Shown: piece after piece, positions 1 through 7,102 of the stretch
Position numbering within the stretch: the stretch's first letter is position 1
Layout: each line of letters opens with the position of its first letter
NCBI GenBank assembly: GCA_937894465.1
Contig: CALCRE010000163.1
Coordinates: forward strand, 1 to 8,803
DNA: 8,803 nucleotides
Reading direction: 5' to 3'
DNA from: an uncultured Clostridia bacterium
GTDB lineage: Bacteria > Bacillota > Clostridia > JAAYHZ01
The notes under the pieces: model-generated
Told to the model about the DNA's origin: nothing
What the model saw: the letters and a program-made list of their open reading frames with translations, nothing else
Database searches by the model: none
Position numbers and translations under genes: made by a program

Positions 1-1002
1 ACTGACTTCGTCCGCCACATCCAAAAAGATATTGTTACGTACCTCCAAACCGGTTCCTTGGGTATGGGTTCCGGCAACGGAATTGCGGTTGTAGTTGAAC
101 AAGTTGTTCTCGATTAAAGCGGTTGCCCCTTGAATAAAAACGCCATGTCCCGCATTGATGGAGCGATTATGGTGGATATAGTTATACCGGATTACATGAT
201 TTTCTCCTCCGGACAATTTAACAGAGGCATCATTGAACCCCGAGATTTCACAATTGTCTACGGTCAAACCGTCATTTTCAGATGAGATACCGGTTCCCAT
301 GGCTTTATTCTTCCAATCTCTTATCATGGGGTCCGGACCTTGTATGACAAGGCCGGTGATTCGCACATTGTTTCCGGCTTGTATTAACGGTCTTGAACGG
401 ATGGCAGTGGTGTAAATCATCCCTCCTTTAGAACCTTCATACCCTCTGTCAGAGGCTAATATGACATTATCAGGAAGTGTGATGACATAATTTTCCGCCA
501 TGCAAAAATCCGTCATATCTATCTTAGCTTCTCCATTTACAAAGATGGTATCTCCGGATTTTACTTTCTTTAAAGCGTCCACCAATTCATCTGCAGTAGA
601 TACATTGTATTTACCTTTTTTAATGATATCCTCATATCCGATTCCTCCGCCGATGGGGTTCTCATCCGGTATGGCACCATAGGTTTTCCCCTTTTTTTGC
701 TTGTTGATGACGGAATAATAATCCTTGAAATTGTCCGATCCTTCCAGTTCCCGAATAAATGCCTCGATGTTTTGGGCGGTTTGTTCTTCGGATAAAACAC
801 CTTGTTCATACTCATACTTCAATACTTCCAAAGCGTTATGCAACACAAAAGAATCGGTGTACAAGCTTCTTGATACATATCCGGTTTGCACCATATGGTC
901 TTCATCTGTGGGGGCTTGTTCAGAACATCCTGAACTTCCGATTAACAACAGCACAAGAACTCCTGTGACACAAACTCTTAAACTCCTGCACAATTTTTTC
1001 AT
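1..1002 (-). CDS. Beta-helix lipoprotein, partial (C-terminus beyond left edge)
   Basis: A 334-codon frame without stops runs from an ATG at 1002 to the window edge, so the 3' end is missing only because the window ends. The N-terminus is a lipoprotein signal peptide: basic start (MKKLCRSLR), hydrophobic stretch, and the lipobox GSSGC with the acylated Cys at residue 26, so the protein should be anchored on the outer face of the membrane. Residues about 40-90 look helical (ALEVLKYEYEQG). From about 108 (AIPDENPIGGG) a right-handed parallel beta-helix begins, with typical Asn-rich turns (NYIHHN at 274-279, IENNLFNYN near 297-305). The protein is closely similar to the N-terminal unit of the upstream 858-aa protein; a 50-base DNA sample (311-360 against 2839-2888) matches at 42 positions. 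A GAAAGG ribosome binding site (1011-1016) lies 8 bases before the start, and the upstream gene ends only 23 bases away, so they are probably co-transcribed. Substrate is unknown; a polysaccharide lyase or glycan-binding role is inference. Confidence 0.9.
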   Translation of the reverse strand, partial: MKKLCRSLRVCVTGVLVLLLIGSSGCSEQAPTDEDHMVQTGYVSRSLYTDSFVLHNALEVLKYEYEQGVLSEEQTAQNIEAFIRELEGSDNFKDYYSVINKQKKGKTYGAIPDENPIGGGIGYEDIIKKGKYNVSTADELVDALKKVKSGDTIFVNGEAKIDMTDFCMAENYVITLPDNVILASDRGYEGSKGGMIYTTAIRSRPLIQAGNNVRITGLVIQGPDPMIRDWKNKAMGTGISSENDGLTVDNCEISGFNDASVKLSGGENHVIRYNYIHHNRSINAGHGVFIQGATALIENNLFNYNRNSVAGTHTQGTGLEVRNNIFLDVADEVS

Positions 1003-1025
1003 ATACTTCACCTTTCTTTCCCGTA

Positions 1026-3602
1026 TCAGGGTACAACAACAGGATTTTTACCTGCGTTAAATACATTGTCGGTCATTTCCACTCTTGACTTTTCTTTGTC
1101 GTTTCTTCCGTAAAGTCTGGTGTTGTCCAGTGAATCAAGAGAAGGCCAAACAATGTTGCTGTAGAACTTTTGTATGACCTGCGGCGCTCCCCGCATTGCG
1201 TAGGGCAACTTGTCAGACAAGAAAACATTGTTATACATTAGAATCGTATCTCCTGCAATATCTGTACCGTCCCCCCGGTCTCTCCCGCCATGCATGTCAA
1301 AGCAATGACTCAATGAAACTCCCATTTGGATATTGTTCCTTGCCGTATACCCCGAACCCGGTGCTCCGGTTCCGGCTAGATCATGTCTGTTGGCATTGAA
1401 TAAATTATATTCGATTAATGATACCGCTTTTCCGTGACTGATCCCATAACCTAATCCGTTACGTTGGTTATGGTGAATATAGTTATGATGGAAATAGTGG
1501 TCGACTCCTCCGGATATGTACACTGCCGCATGGCTGAAACCGGAGAACTCGCAATTATCCACTTCTATGTGGTTTTTTGCCGTTGTGATGCAATCCAATG
1601 TTAAAAGCTTGTAATAATAGGTGCTACCCGGTGCATTCGGTACGGAATAGCTTCTCCTGTGATGCTCTAATCTTAATTCCGGATCGGCACCTCGGAAAGT
1701 CAAACCGGAAACACGCACATTTGCTCCTGTTGTAAACATGGGAGAAAAGAATGCGTCGGAGTATATTAGGGCTCCGGGAGAGTTGTTGTTACCCCGGTCG
1801 CTTGCTAATGTAACACCGTCATTGATCAATATGCTTTTTTTCACAGTGGTCAAGTCAATAACTGCATTTCCTTTTACAAACACCGTTTCCCCGCTTTTCG
1901 CCTTAGCCAAAGCATCGATCAACTCCTCCGCAGTCTCCACCACATAATCTCCCGTGGTAAAGACCTCCTTGTATCCATATCCGCCTCCTAAAGGCTGATC
2001 ATCAGGGATGGCACCATATATTTTTCCATCGATGGTCATATTGGGGTTCTCCAAGTAATCGTAAGCACGATCGTATCCTTCCATATCCCTGACAATATCA
2101 ACGATGGTTTGACTGATCTCATCCTTGGTGACCTTTTGAGCTGTAATCTTAGAAGCCAACTCTTGAATGCCTATATATGCCTTTTCCATATCACCGTAAA
2201 TGTTCCGGCTGGTGATGTTGGTCACCCGCATTTCGAACTTATGCTTCGATGCAAAATCAACGGCACTTTCTCTTTTTTCAGTGCTTGGTACTTTTTCGGA
2301 CAATCCGAAAGCATTGTTTTCAACAGTACCGTTTGTTTGAAGTTTTTCGAACAATTCGGCGTAGTCCCCTTCCGATCCGGCAAAATAATTGTTTGTGTAC
2401 ACCCTTTCGTTTACCGGCATGTTTTCGATGAATAAAGGAGTTTGATTTGTTATATAAGTGTTATTCCTTACAATCAAGTATTCTCCGGAGAGTACTTCAC
2501 TGCCTCTTTTATAGGTATCCATCTTGACACATTCTTCAAAGGCGGTACCCATTTCGATATTGTTTCCCACTTCCATACCGCAATCTTGCTTCCCTCGTCC
2601 GTAGACCGAATTGCGGTTGTTGTTAAATAAATTGTTTTCAATTAAAACATGAGCGGATTCCACGGATACTCCGTAACCTACATTAATCGATTTGTTGTCG
2701 TGGATATAGCAGTTTTTTACCACATGGCCGGTTCCTTTCTCAAGTTCAACGGCTGCTTTGTTAAACCCTGAGATTTCACAATTATCCACAATGACATTGG
2801 ATGCCTTTGTTGAGATTCCTGTTCCGGATGACATTCCCTTCCAGTCTCTTATCTTAGGATCCGGACCTTGTATGGTAATACCGGTGATCCGGCAATTCTC
2901 CTCCGCTTGAATCAATGGAGTGGATCGAATGGCCGTGGTATAGATCATTCCTCCGGAGGAGTCTCCTCTTCCTCGATCAGAGGCTAAAGTGACACCTTCT
3001 TTTAATTTGATTATATAGTTGTTTGCAAAACAAAAATCAGTCATATCGATTTTTGCATTGGAATCCACAAAGATCACATCGCCTGTTTTTGCTTTCTCTA
3101 CGGCTTCCACAAGCTCATCAGCAGTTTTAACGTTGTAGTCACCTTTTTTGATCACATCCTTGTAGCCCTTTCCCCCTCCGACGGGGTCTTCAGAAGGGAT
3201 AATGCCACCTAATCCGTTATCCACCGAAACATTCAAAAAAGGAATATATTCATAGTAGTAATCTGTCCCGGCAAGATATGCTTCGGTGGTTTCCAATCGG
3301 CTTGCCAGGGTTTGCCCGTCAATGATACCGGTATCAAACTCATATTTTAAAACTTCCAGAATTCTCAGCAGTTCAAAAGGTTCGGTATAGAAACTCTTGA
3401 CAGCTACAAGTCCGAGATTTTCCAAGCCCTCTCCCGCCTTTGGACCTTCATATTCTTTTTGTGTTTCCGATTGAGTTTGTATCTGTGATACGGTTGTTGT
3501 TACCTCAGTTTCAACCTGCCCGGTTGTTTTCTGACATGCAGCGAAGTTTACCATCATCACGACAATCAATAAACCTAGAATGACCCTCTTTAAATTTTTC
3601 AT
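1026..3602 (-). CDS. Two-domain right-handed beta-helix lipoprotein (858 aa)
   Basis: The signal peptide (MKNLKRVILGLL..., lipobox FAAC with Cys23) predicts a membrane-anchored, surface-exposed lipoprotein, followed by a Thr/Gln/Ser-rich linker (about 24-52). The rest is two copies of one unit. Unit 1 spans about 60-445 and unit 2 about 455-858; each has a helical stretch (ILEVLKYEF; AYIGIQELASKI), then a GGG-GY motif (143-147; 539-544), a LASDRG motif (206-211; 599-604) and Asn-rich beta-helix turns (NCYIHDN at 297-303, NYIHHNQRN at 707-715). Unit 2 holds RHDLAGTGAPGSGY (739-752) and FDMHGG (768-773); in unit 1 the same places read RNSVYGRG and VKMDTY. The fold is that of many polysaccharide lyases and glycan-binding proteins, but I see no signature that fixes a family or substrate. 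The gene follows the split polymerase by 70 bases and precedes its paralog by 23. The ribosome binding site before the start is weak, but an in-frame TAG two codons upstream rules out an extension, and the start fits the signal peptide. Confidence 0.92.
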   Translation of the reverse strand: MKNLKRVILGLLIVVMMVNFAACQKTTGQVETEVTTTVSQIQTQSETQKEYEGPKAGEGLENLGLVAVKSFYTEPFELLRILEVLKYEFDTGIIDGQTLASRLETTEAYLAGTDYYYEYIPFLNVSVDNGLGGIIPSEDPVGGGKGYKDVIKKGDYNVKTADELVEAVEKAKTGDVIFVDSNAKIDMTDFCFANNYIIKLKEGVTLASDRGRGDSSGGMIYTTAIRSTPLIQAEENCRITGITIQGPDPKIRDWKGMSSGTGISTKASNVIVDNCEISGFNKAAVELEKGTGHVVKNCYIHDNKSINVGYGVSVESAHVLIENNLFNNNRNSVYGRGKQDCGMEVGNNIEMGTAFEECVKMDTYKRGSEVLSGEYLIVRNNTYITNQTPLFIENMPVNERVYTNNYFAGSEGDYAELFEKLQTNGTVENNAFGLSEKVPSTEKRESAVDFASKHKFEMRVTNITSRNIYGDMEKAYIGIQELASKITAQKVTKDEISQTIVDIVRDMEGYDRAYDYLENPNMTIDGKIYGAIPDDQPLGGGYGYKEVFTTGDYVVETAEELIDALAKAKSGETVFVKGNAVIDLTTVKKSILINDGVTLASDRGNNNSPGALIYSDAFFSPMFTTGANVRVSGLTFRGADPELRLEHHRRSYSVPNAPGSTYYYKLLTLDCITTAKNHIEVDNCEFSGFSHAAVYISGGVDHYFHHNYIHHNQRNGLGYGISHGKAVSLIEYNLFNANRHDLAGTGAPGSGYTARNNIQMGVSLSHCFDMHGGRDRGDGTDIAGDTILMYNNVFLSDKLPYAMRGAPQVIQKFYSNIVWPSLDSLDNTRLYGRNDKEKSRVEMTDNVFNAGKNPVVVP

Positions 3603-3672
3603 TGGCTATTACTGCCCAAACCTTTTCCTGACCCCTGAGCAGAACTCCTTCCTACAAAAATATAAAACATGG

Positions 3673-4518
3673 TTATTCTTCTTCCTTTTTCAACAGAACA
3701 GCTCTTTTCAAAATGTCTTTGCCGTACTTTTCCCGCAAAGAATCTATACTTCGATCTAACCGGGCAATCTTTTCATAATCCTCGGTTTTCTCCAGTATAC
3801 TCAGCTGTACGTTCGTGTCTTCTTTTAAGGAAGAAACCGTCACACCAATTAAACGCAATGCATCTTTTTTCCAGCCTTTATCGAACAAGGCCGATGCTTC
3901 CCGATAGATCTCTCCCGTAGAATCAATCCCCCTGTCCAGCTTTCTTTGAATCGAGTAGGAATGGAATCGATTATTTTTAAAATTGACACACACCACATGT
4001 GCTTTTAAACCGGTACTTCTCAATCGGGTCCCGACGGTTTCACATAATTCCAATAAATATAAATATGCCGTTTCCCGTGTTTTTATATCTTCTGCTGTTG
4101 TAGTCGAATTGCCGATGGATTTACCGGAAGAATGTTGATCCGTCTCTTCAAAACCTTTTCCGTTGGCATAATTCCAAATGGTTCTTCCCATTGATTTCAA
4201 ATGGAACTCCAATAGCACCGGATCGCATTTTGCAATATCACCAATGGTCTCGATGCCCATGCCTCTTAGTTTTACCAATGTGGCCTCTCCCACCATGAAT
4301 AAACATCCTGCATCCAACGGCCAAAACTTTTCTTGTATTTCATGTAGAAACAAGGTATGAACTTTATCCGGTTTTGTAAAGTCTGAAGCCATCTTGGCTA
4401 ACAACCTGTTTTCCGCAACCCCGATGTTCACTGTAAAACCAAAAGTTTCTTTTATTTCATCCTTCAGCTTATAAGCGGCTTGGACAGGCTCCCCCGCAAG
4501 AAATTCCATTCCGGTCAT
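3673..4518 (-). CDS. Y-family DNA polymerase, C-terminal fragment (281 aa)
   Basis: The open frame extends to a TTG at 4524, but the likeliest restart is the ATG at 4516-4518, which overlaps the TGA of the N-terminal fragment as ATGA, the usual form of a coupled start. No good ribosome binding site precedes it. The fragment carries the end of the palm, the thumb, the little finger (SIQRKLDRGIDSTGEIYREA), a QLSIL clamp-binding-like peptide and the C-terminal LDRSIDSLREKYG segment common in Firmicute members. It lacks the catalytic acidic residues. Whether it is translated at all cannot be told from sequence. Confidence 0.5.
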   Translation of the reverse strand: MTGMEFLAGEPVQAAYKLKDEIKETFGFTVNIGVAENRLLAKMASDFTKPDKVHTLFLHEIQEKFWPLDAGCLFMVGEATLVKLRGMGIETIGDIAKCDPVLLEFHLKSMGRTIWNYANGKGFEETDQHSSGKSIGNSTTTAEDIKTRETAYLYLLELCETVGTRLRSTGLKAHVVCVNFKNNRFHSYSIQRKLDRGIDSTGEIYREASALFDKGWKKDALRLIGVTVSSLKEDTNVQLSILEKTEDYEKIARLDRSIDSLREKYGKDILKRAVLLKKEEE

Positions 4519-4567
4519 ATCCAAAGCGGTTCAGGGTAGATATATTCCGTCCCGCTCATATCCAAAA
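4504..4567. repeat. Imperfect 41-bp-offset tandem repeat inside the polymerase gene
   Basis: The 23 bases at 4504-4526 match 4545-4567 at 19 positions, with an exact 11-base core (tcatatccaaa) at 4515-4525 and 4556-4566. The remainder of the 41-base unit is more divergent at DNA level, but both copies translate to the same conserved polymerase segment (LDMxGxE followed by a Glu-Pro). The offset is not a multiple of three, hence the frameshift. The divergence argues against a fresh copy-paste slip and for recombination between two different polymerase alleles, or an old duplication. Confidence 0.8.
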
Positions 4568-4907
4568 AACATTCATCGATGCTAAATTTCTCTACAACGG
4601 GGCAACGTTTTTCCAGCAATGCAAACAGTTGATCCGAGCATCGACTATAAAGCTCATGATTAGGAGGAACCAATGTCAAGTCGGGACATTTTTTTAATGC
4701 GGTCACCACCGGTTCCCCTGTTATTACACCATACTTTTTAGCCGGGATGGACTTTGCCAATATGACTCCTCTTCTTTTCTCACGGTCACCGCCTACCGCC
4801 GAAGGAATGGTTCTCAAGTCCGTCGTTTCACCTTTTTGCAAGCGATCCACAGCTTCCCAACTTAAAAATGCACTGTTAACATCCACATGGAAAACAGTTG
4901 TCTTCAT
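4515..4907 (-). CDS. Y-family DNA polymerase, N-terminal fragment (130 aa)
   Basis: This frame begins at an ATG (4907) seven bases after the stop of the upstream oxidoreductase, with only a poor ribosome binding site (GAGCGG), so translation probably relies on coupling. It contains the first metal-binding Asp (residue 9 in HVDVNSAF), the nucleotide-binding fingers region (VILAKSIPAKKYGVITGEP) and the SIDECF catalytic pair (Asp111, Glu112). It ends at TGA 4515-4517, shortly after the first copy of the duplicated LDMxGxE segment, with the non-homologous tail LWI. Alone it lacks most of the palm and all of the thumb and little finger, so independent polymerase activity is unlikely. Confidence 0.7.
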   Translation of the reverse strand: MKTTVFHVDVNSAFLSWEAVDRLQKGETTDLRTIPSAVGGDREKRRGVILAKSIPAKKYGVITGEPVVTALKKCPDLTLVPPNHELYSRCSDQLFALLEKRCPVVEKFSIDECFLDMSGTEYIYPEPLWI

Positions 4908-4914
4908 ATGCCGC

Positions 4915-6063
4915 TCACCGTCCGAGCCGGTCTCCGGGCAACATGCTCATGCACTCATAGCTTTTTTGCATGGTTTCATCCAAACCGTCAACCACCGTAA
5001 CCGGTGCGTTTCGTACCTCCATGATTCGAATGGAATCTTCTTTAAAACGACGTACAGGATACAATTGATACAATTGCACCATGAACTTTGCATGAGGCAA
5101 CGCAGTCTCGATATTGCAGGGCAGCTCATTTTCCGGATGCAAAATTTTATCCAGACACATGGTCAGCTTTCTCCAATCGGTTGCTGAAGGATCTCCGTAA
5201 CTTCTTTGAGATCCGTCCCCAAACACAGCGATTATTTCTTGTTGCTCTTGTGCATGATAAGTTACAGTCGCTTTTTCAAACTTCAATTCGAATACAGGAC
5301 CTTTGTTCACCGCAACCGGATGCGCCGCCGCAAAATAGATCACTGTGCCGTCATTCGTCTTGCTCCGAACCGTGACGGTATCAAAATTCTCTATATCATT
5401 AGCCACCCCTAAAACACAGTCTTCGATTTGAGGCAACACTGCTTCCGACATGGTTTTTCCGGACAAAAAGAACATATTATGAAGATAATGAGCCGTAGCA
5501 TTGTTAGCCACACTGTCCAGAATGGTTTGCCCGCTTTGAGTTTTAATCTTACCGGCCCAGTTGTTACGGTTAAAGTATGCATGGCTTCGAGGCCAAGAAA
5601 CTAATGTCTTAAAGTATTCAGCTTTACCGAATACACCGGCTAAAATGTCCTTTTTTAAGTCCAGTATGGCTTCGGCATAGGACCATTGATATCCCACTTC
5701 TACAAACCCCTTATACTTGTCTTTAAAGCCGGCCATCCTTTCAATATCTTCCATACCTGCACATACGGGCTTTTCACAAAGAACATTGGATCCGTTCATC
5801 AATGCTATTTCCGTTTGAGACGCATGAAATTGTATGGGAGATGCAATAATGGCAAGGTCCGCCTTACCTGTTTGATAAAAATCCTCCATGCTATTGAATA
5901 AAGGAATATTCTTTTCTTGCAGCGTTTGATAATATGGACTTTTTTCCACATAAGGATCCACAACACCTGCTATATCAATCTCGTAATCCTGACAGTGATC
6001 CCAAAGAAAACGAAGATAAACCCCACCGTATCCGGATGACCCCGCTAAAACAATTTTTATCAT
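4915..6063 (-). CDS. Gfo/Idh/MocA family oxidoreductase (second in operon)
   Basis: This is an NAD(P)-dependent sugar or inositol-type dehydrogenase of the Gfo/Idh/MocA fold, 382 aa. The N-terminal Rossmann domain starts with KIVLAGSSGYGG (glycine-rich loop 8-14), continues to IIASPIQFH and the family hallmark EKP at 97-99, whose Lys is the usual catalytic residue. The C-terminal alpha/beta domain has ANNATAHYLHN (186-196), where His192 or His195 fits the family's catalytic His. The ATG at 6063 is chosen because it overlaps the previous stop as ATGA and has GGAAG five bases upstream; a GTG at 6075 would add four residues but is less well placed. It is cytoplasmic (no signal peptide). The tail after about 340 (REFSKED-like basic/acidic, then RNAPVTVVDGLDE) is longer than in its neighbour. 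Sugar substrate unknown; pairing with a second enzyme of the same fold suggests sequential or opposite redox steps on one sugar. Confidence 0.92.
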   Translation of the reverse strand: MIKIVLAGSSGYGGVYLRFLWDHCQDYEIDIAGVVDPYVEKSPYYQTLQEKNIPLFNSMEDFYQTGKADLAIIASPIQFHASQTEIALMNGSNVLCEKPVCAGMEDIERMAGFKDKYKGFVEVGYQWSYAEAILDLKKDILAGVFGKAEYFKTLVSWPRSHAYFNRNNWAGKIKTQSGQTILDSVANNATAHYLHNMFFLSGKTMSEAVLPQIEDCVLGVANDIENFDTVTVRSKTNDGTVIYFAAAHPVAVNKGPVFELKFEKATVTYHAQEQQEIIAVFGDGSQRSYGDPSATDWRKLTMCLDKILHPENELPCNIETALPHAKFMVQLYQLYPVRRFKEDSIRIMEVRNAPVTVVDGLDETMQKSYECMSMLPGDRLGR

Positions 6064-7031
6064 TTGCTCTTCCACATCCCTTCTTTTTTCTTGGCGTTGA
6101 TGATGGCAATGGTAGGATGCAATGCAGTCTCATCGTCAAATGGTAATTCACCTTCACCCCTGATTTTATTAAGAAACAATTCGAAATAATCATCGTCCGG
6201 TTCATTTAGATCCAGAGGTCCCAGATCATTTTTCCCCACTATCAAACGAGTTCTTGTCCCACCGTCGGTAGCTTCCATCATGCCTTTTGTTCCGAAAATC
6301 CTTACTGATTCGTTTCCATGTATACCGAATCCGTCAGGATTCAGATAGTTGATGACCATGGAGAAAATACCGCCGTTTTCCAATGTGCCTAACACAGAGG
6401 AAGCCGTTCTTAAATTTCCTTCCGGTACAGGATTCCCTAATTTTGTTTCAACGCAAGCACTTTCCGTAATTTTCAACATGGTAATATGTTCGATCATTCT
6501 TGCAGCATGAACTCCAACTTGAACGGTAAGCCCGCCATCTATGTCCTCATCCTGGGGACGATTTGAAAACAAGGAACGATAAGATTTTTGAACGAAGACT
6601 TGAACAATCTCTCCGATCAACCCTTGCTTTATCACATTCCTCATAGCCTTGTATGGTTGTTGAAAGGTGGTTCCTATCATTTCCCGGAAAAACACCCCGT
6701 TGGCTTTGGCTGTACTCAACAGTCTTAATACTCCATCTTGGGTAAAAGCGCAAGGTTTCTCAGCGTATACATGTTTGCCCTTCTCCATACATAGAACAGC
6801 TTGATCCTCCTGTTCTTTTCGTAGGGGCGAGCACAAGGATACCAACTCTATTTCCTCATTTTCTAACATATCCCCAAGGGTTTTGTAGTATACCACCTTG
6901 TTACGCAAGGACTCCGGTAACACCTTAGGCTCAATTTCGCAAACTGCAATCAATTCGGCTCTTTTGTTGTCTGTAAGCTCCCGTATAATATGGTGCCCGC
7001 TTTTGCCATATAAGGCAACTTTGGTTTTCAA
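6060..7031 (-). CDS. Gfo/Idh/MocA family oxidoreductase (first in operon, TTG start)
   Basis: A 323-aa cytoplasmic dehydrogenase of the same fold as the next gene but only distantly similar to it. The start is TTG at 7031, ten bases after an AGGAGGG ribosome binding site (7042-7048); no ATG lies nearby in frame, and the TTG puts the first Rossmann strand (KVALYG) right at the N-terminus as expected. The glycine-rich loop is unusual: GKSGHH (9-14), ending in two His where most members have a third Gly or a small residue. EKP is at 91-93, and GVHAARMIEH (173-182) holds the probable catalytic His175. A Gfo/Idh-type C-terminal domain follows (RIFGTKGMME, 244-253) and a Lys-rich tail. At 323 aa it is near the short end for the family. 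Its stop overlaps the next start by four bases, so the two should be made in balanced amounts. Substrate unknown. Confidence 0.92.
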   Translation of the reverse strand: MKTKVALYGKSGHHIIRELTDNKRAELIAVCEIEPKVLPESLRNKVVYYKTLGDMLENEEIELVSLCSPLRKEQEDQAVLCMEKGKHVYAEKPCAFTQDGVLRLLSTAKANGVFFREMIGTTFQQPYKAMRNVIKQGLIGEIVQVFVQKSYRSLFSNRPQDEDIDGGLTVQVGVHAARMIEHITMLKITESACVETKLGNPVPEGNLRTASSVLGTLENGGIFSMVINYLNPDGFGIHGNESVRIFGTKGMMEATDGGTRTRLIVGKNDLGPLDLNEPDDDYFELFLNKIRGEGELPFDDETALHPTIAIINAKKKEGMWKSK

Positions 7032-7041
7032 GCTTAATCAA

Positions 7042-7048
7042 CCCTCCT
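7042..7048 (-). promoter_or_regulatory. Ribosome binding site setting the TTG start of the first oxidoreductase
   Basis: AGGAGGG on the minus strand, ten bases before the TTG at 7031. A nearer TTG directly after it is in another frame that does not encode the dehydrogenase, so this site supports the TTG at 7031. Confidence 0.8.
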
Positions 7049-7057
7049 GTTAAATCA

Positions 7058-7067
7058 TACATTCTAA
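7058..7067 (-). promoter_or_regulatory. Possible operator word TTAGAATGTA at the operon promoter
   Basis: This 10-base word sits 5 bases downstream of the -10 box, over the expected transcription start. The identical word occurs inside the kinase promoter (8282-8291). Its inner nine bases are nearly palindromic (TAGA-A-TGTA). A common repressor site is inference from position and identity only. Confidence 0.3.
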
Positions 7068-7072
7068 TGGTT

Positions 7073-7102
7073 ATTATATCACTTAGGAGTGTTAAAAACC
7101 AA
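7073..7102 (-). promoter_or_regulatory. Probable sigma-A promoter of the oxidoreductase / polymerase / beta-helix operon
   Basis: A perfect -10 box TATAAT (7073-7078) is preceded after 18 bases by TTGGTT (7097-7102), which matches the -35 consensus at three of six positions. It lies about 40 bases upstream of the TTG start. The -35 box overlaps the hairpin and T-run proposed as the terminator of the upstream kinase gene. Confidence 0.6.

Larger units (their letters stand above)
3673..4907 (-). pseudogene. Y-family (DinB/UmuC-like) DNA polymerase, split by a frameshifting 41-bp duplication
   Basis: Two overlapping frames together encode one translesion DNA polymerase. The first supplies the palm and fingers with both catalytic acidic sites (FHVDVNSAF, Asp9; SIDECF, Asp111-Glu112). 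The second supplies the rest of the palm (FTVNIGVAENRLLAKMASDF), a helix-hairpin-helix thumb (LRGMGIETIGDIA), the little-finger domain and a QLSIL motif resembling a sliding-clamp-binding peptide. They are out of register because the segment just after SIDECF is present twice: DMSGTEYIYPEP in frame one and DMTGMEFLAGEP in frame two, 41 bases apart. Taking out exactly 41 bases gives a continuous 397-aa protein, normal for this family, so the lesion is an insertion and not a large deletion. The gene starts 7 bases after the second oxidoreductase, which implies co-transcription. Such enzymes copy past DNA lesions in the cytoplasm and are often damage-induced; I see no LexA-type box here. It could be inactive, or made as two chains (see the fragment entries). 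Confidence 0.85.

Noticed and set aside
725..1060. 111-codon plus-strand frame over the start of the partial lipoprotein gene
   Set aside because: It is the complement of a clear signal peptide and lipobox on the minus strand, and lacks translation signals.
2109..2435. 108-codon plus-strand frame inside the 858-aa gene
   Set aside because: It is antisense to a continuous, repeat-structured protein and has no independent support.
1..3602. Assigning the beta-helix proteins to polysaccharide lyase family 6 (chondroitinase B / alginate lyase)
   Set aside because: The fold fits, but I could not place that family's catalytic Lys/Arg or calcium-binding residues in these sequences.
4747..5187. 146-codon plus-strand frame opposite the polymerase/oxidoreductase junction
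   Set aside because: It lies antisense to two well-supported genes, has no ribosome binding site and shows no recognisable motif.
6063..6075. GTG start four codons upstream for the second oxidoreductase
   Set aside because: The ATG at 6063 makes an ATGA overlap, has a GGAAG at proper distance and begins directly at the first Rossmann strand.
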